This document shows positions 7,657-9,390 of a DNA stretch of 9,390 bases, in pieces (position 1 is the stretch's first letter; the number at the start of each line of letters is the position of its first letter). Source of the DNA: CAZGUG01 sp964625335 (GTDB lineage Bacteria > Bacillota > Clostridia > Ch29); assembly GCA_964625335.1 (NCBI GenBank), contig CAZVBE010000041.1:1-9390 (forward strand), given 5' to 3'. Both the position numbers and the translations under genes were made by a program. The notes beneath the pieces were generated by a model. It saw only the letters and a program-made list of their open reading frames with translations. It was not told where the DNA came from and made no database searches.

Positions 7657-7699
7657 AAAAAAACCTTCCCGGAGAGGTTTTTGACCCCCGACGGGAAGG
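7657..7699 (-). terminator. Rho-independent terminator of the aldolase gene
   Basis: On the minus strand, CCTTCCCG (7692-7699) pairs perfectly with CGGGAAGG (7664-7671) across a 20-base loop, and a run of seven T follows at once (7657-7663). It lies about 40 bases past the aldolase stop at 7741. An alternative shorter hairpin, AAAAACC with GGTTTTT, is nested within it and could form in either strand. Confidence 0.8.
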
Positions 7700-7740
7700 G
7701 AAAAGCTGCCCGGTATGGTGCAGCATTACCCTGTCACGTG

Positions 7741-8499
7741 TTATCTTGGCATATTTGCTATATCTTTGAATATATCGATATACAGCAGTATATCCATCCC
7801 TATCGCCACCGAATCAAAACCCCTTTGAAAATAGTCCGCAGCCGTTTGTTTGTCGGGGGCATATATAAACGAATACTTTTTATGTTTTTTGCAGGCGGAT
7901 AACACCTTATTTATTTTATCCTGGATTTTTGCATCTGATATCTGTCCCGGCTTACCAAAGGACTGGCTTAAATCATAGGGCCCTATAAATACACCGTCTA
8001 CTCCTTCAACGCTTAAAATTCCATCAATATTTTCAACGCATTCCCTGGTCTCACACTGGGGTAATACCAGTGTTTTTTCATTGGCCTCTTCAAAATATTC
8101 TTCCAGACTGCCGACATTTCCAAAGGACGATGCCCTTGTCAGAGCCACTCCCCTTCGTCCCACCGGAAAGAATTTGGCATATTCAATAACCTTCTCAACC
8201 TCTTCTCTGGTTTTAATCATAGGGATAATAATCCCCCGGGCCCCAACGTCTAATACCTTAAGTATGGATGGCCTCGAAAAATCCTTTACTCTTACAAGGG
8301 GCGTAATATTTCTTCTTTCCGCACTTGTTATGTATTCCTGCACCGTTTCCACGCCGTAGGGACCGTGTTCCTTATCCAGTATTACATAATCCATTCCGGC
8401 TATCCCCAGTGCTTCAACCGCTACACTTGACCCCATGCTAAAAAACGTGCCCACCGTTTTTTTATTTTGCTCCAGCATTTCCTTCAACAGATTATCCAT
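7741..8499 (-). CDS. HpcH/HpaI-family class II (metal-dependent) aldolase
   Basis: The 252-residue protein aligns over its full length with the HpcH/HpaI aldolase/citrate lyase family (E. coli HpaI is about 262). These are cytosolic TIM-barrel enzymes that reversibly cleave 2-keto-3-deoxy acids, such as 4-hydroxy-2-oxoheptanedioate or 2-dehydro-3-deoxyglucarate, to pyruvate plus an aldehyde. The active-site set is complete: His45 in LDKEHGP, Arg70 in PLVRVKD, metal ligands Glu150 (PQCETRE) and Asp176 (GPYDLS), the RRGVALTRASSFG loop (115-127), and VEGVDGVFIGP (164-174). The true substrate cannot be inferred, because no sugar-acid or aromatic catabolic gene lies beside it. AGGAGG (8515-8520) is a perfect Shine-Dalgarno sequence but stands 15 bases from the ATG, longer than usual. 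An in-frame stop in that gap excludes an earlier start. The gene has its own terminator and is divergent from the cupin gene, so it is probably monocistronic. I see no convincing promoter in 8500-8700. Confidence 0.92.
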   Translation of the reverse strand: MDNLLKEMLEQNKKTVGTFFSMGSSVAVEALGIAGMDYVILDKEHGPYGVETVQEYITSAERRNITPLVRVKDFSRPSILKVLDVGARGIIIPMIKTREEVEKVIEYAKFFPVGRRGVALTRASSFGNVGSLEEYFEEANEKTLVLPQCETRECVENIDGILSVEGVDGVFIGPYDLSQSFGKPGQISDAKIQDKINKVLSACKKHKKYSFIYAPDKQTAADYFQRGFDSVAIGMDILLYIDIFKDIANMPR

Positions 8500-8514
8500 A
8501 ACCGCTCGTTAATT

Positions 8515-8520
8515 CCTCCT
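8515..8520 (-). promoter_or_regulatory. Ribosome binding site of the aldolase gene, long spacing
   Basis: The minus strand reads AGGAGG here, 15 bases before the ATG at 8499. An in-frame TAA lies between them, so no upstream start in this frame can use it. The long spacing could lower translation. Confidence 0.6.
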
Positions 8521-8705
8521 TCTGTAAATAATAATTCTCGTATGTATGTTTCTTTATTCGGCAAAAACCTCCGGCAAACCTTTGTTCCATGAATATTAGC
8601 GTAAGTTTTGCAATTATCCTTGTAATTTCTATATAGCCTGGCAAATCCCCTGCAGGGTATAACTTAAATTTCTGTTATTCCCTGCCTGTATTGGTTGCCT
8701 TCCGG

Positions 8706-8734
8706 CACAGCTTTAAAACACAGAACATATGATA
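8706..8734 (+). promoter_or_regulatory. Candidate sigma-K-like (late mother-cell) promoter of the cupin gene
   Basis: CACA at 8706-8709, 16 bases, then CATATGATA at 8726-8734 fits the B. subtilis sigma-K pattern mACm, 16 bases, CATAnnnTA. Transcription would start near 8740, about 29 bases before the ATG. A TATAAT at 8739-8744 is an alternative sigma-A -10, but 17 bases upstream of it the sequence (AAACAC) is a poor -35. The sigma-K consensus is short, so a chance match is possible. Confidence 0.35.
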
Positions 8735-8755
8735 TTTATATAATGAAATATATGA

Positions 8756-8762
8756 AAGGAAG
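8756..8762 (+). promoter_or_regulatory. Ribosome binding site of the cupin gene
   Basis: AAGGAAG ends six bases before the ATG at 8769. This sets the start; the ATG at 8752 is out of frame. Confidence 0.7.
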
Positions 8763-8768
8763 ATTAAT

Positions 8769-9308
8769 ATGTATAATGGTTATAAGCCCTATCAGCAGCC
8801 GAATTATGCCAATACGCCAATGTATAACCCATACGGCTATTCTTACCCCGGCTGGGCTAACCCGCCAGTGTATAATCCCGACCCCTGGAATAATTATATT
8901 CCACTGCGGGATTATGGACCGAACCCCTATGTGGTTAATATCGAGGATGCTACTTTGCAAAACAATAATTTCCGTCTCGCTCTGTGGACAGGAACCTATC
9001 TGCAGCTTACCCTTATGAGCATCAACGTTGGAGACGACATAGGTTTGGAAATGCACCCCGACGTCGACCAGTTTATACGCATTGAACAGGGTCAGGGCCT
9101 TGTTATGATGGGGGACAGCAGAGACAGACTGTGTTATAGGCGAAGAGTGCAGGACGATTATGTAATACTGATACCCGCCGGTAAATGGCATAATTTAATC
9201 AATACCGGCCGCACACCAATCAAACTGTATTCCATATATGCACCTCCCGAGCATCCCTTTGGCACGATCCACAGGACCAAAGAGGATGCCGAAGAGCATC
9301 ACGACTGA
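8769..9308 (+). CDS. Cupin-domain protein with Tyr/Pro/Asn-rich N-terminus
   Basis: The 179-residue protein has a low-complexity head (about 1-53) rich in Tyr, Pro and Asn, including two copies of P-(M/V)-Y-N-P (17-21 and 33-37). A single cupin barrel follows (about 65-160). Cupin motif 1 is GLEMHPDVDQFIRIEQGQG (92-110). It keeps His96 and the closing Gly108/Gly110, but where most cupins have His-x-His and Glu it has Asp98 and Gln101. Motif 2, PAGKWHNLIN (136-145), keeps Pro136, Gly138, His141 and Asn145. YSIYAPPEHPFGT (154-166) is a well-conserved-looking tail. No signal peptide or membrane segment is seen. I recognise the general type from Bacillus and Clostridium cupins of unknown function; the head resembles spore coat proteins, and a sigma-K-like promoter precedes it. 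A coat or morphogenetic role is only an inference; a metal-dependent isomerase or sugar-binding role is equally open. It is divergent from the aldolase gene and is followed by a strong terminator. Confidence 0.88.
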   Translation: MYNGYKPYQQPNYANTPMYNPYGYSYPGWANPPVYNPDPWNNYIPLRDYGPNPYVVNIEDATLQNNNFRLALWTGTYLQLTLMSINVGDDIGLEMHPDVDQFIRIEQGQGLVMMGDSRDRLCYRRRVQDDYVILIPAGKWHNLINTGRTPIKLYSIYAPPEHPFGTIHRTKEDAEEHHD

Positions 9309-9334
9309 CTGGAAGCATCAACAGAGCAGTGACT

Positions 9335-9377
9335 AAAAAAAATTACTACAATGAAAACTCATTGTAGTAATTTTTTT
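9335..9377 (+). terminator. Strong, probably bidirectional Rho-independent terminator
   Basis: A 12-base stem TTACTACAATGA / TCATTGTAGTAA (9343-9354 with 9359-9370) closes on a four-base AAAC loop. It is flanked by eight A and seven T, which extend the perfect pairing to 19 base pairs. The T run serves the cupin transcript 27 bases past its stop; the A run would serve a converging gene beyond the window. The remaining 13 bases hold nothing recognisable. Confidence 0.9.
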
Positions 9378-9390
9378 ATATGCTTTATTA

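Noticed and set aside
8542..8592. Plus-strand 16-codon open frame in the aldolase-cupin intergenic region
   Set aside because: It has no ribosome binding site, is very short and shows no recognisable motif.
8648..8657. Palindrome CCCTGCAGGG between the divergent aldolase and cupin genes
   Set aside because: A single ten-base palindrome with no second copy and no clear relation to a promoter is not enough to call an operator.
8736..9191. Long open frame on the minus strand opposite the cupin gene
   Set aside because: It is an antisense shadow; the plus strand carries cupin motifs, a ribosome binding site and a terminator.

Overview
The window reads like ordinary chromosome of a low-to-moderate GC Firmicute, most likely an endospore-forming member of the Clostridia. 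The support is AT-rich intergenic DNA, strong GGAGG-type ribosome binding sites, sigma-A-like promoters, a TypA/TrkA/TrkH set, a 7TM-PAS-GGDEF-EAL signalling protein, and a small cupin with a Tyr/Pro/Asn-rich head of the kind seen in spore-former proteins. I cannot name the species. I see no insertion sequence, phage gene, CRISPR array, tRNA or rRNA.

Layout. At 1-131 there is a leader with two overlapping promoter candidates that drive typA (132-1946, +), a ribosome-associated translational GTPase with an unusual P-loop. typA runs tail to tail, one base apart, into trkH (1948-3393, -). trkH is the membrane subunit of a Trk potassium uptake system. Its partner trkA (3344-4753, -) lies directly upstream and overlaps it by 50 bases, so the two form a translationally coupled operon. 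A 212-base AT-rich gap (4754-4965) separates trkA from a large cyclic-di-GMP signalling gene (4966-7455, -), which has a good sigma-A-type promoter and a leader of about 117 bases. Next comes a Rho-independent terminator (7657-7699) belonging to an HpcH/HpaI-family aldolase gene (7741-8499, -). A 269-base divergent intergenic region (8500-8768) then leads to a cupin gene (8769-9308, +), closed by a very strong, probably bidirectional terminator (9335-9377).

How the genes work together. Only trkA and trkH clearly act together: TrkA is the NAD/ligand-binding gating subunit of the TrkH potassium channel-like transporter. The signalling gene could be co-transcribed with trkAH because I see no terminator between them, but that is not established. 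The aldolase and cupin are divergent single-gene units with no obvious functional link.

I found no convincing new multi-gene system. The points most worth checking are the EF-G-like P-loop and altered G5 of the TypA protein, the altered EAL motifs beside an intact GGDEF/I-site, the cupin's non-canonical metal motif together with a sigma-K-like promoter, and the compact gene junctions.
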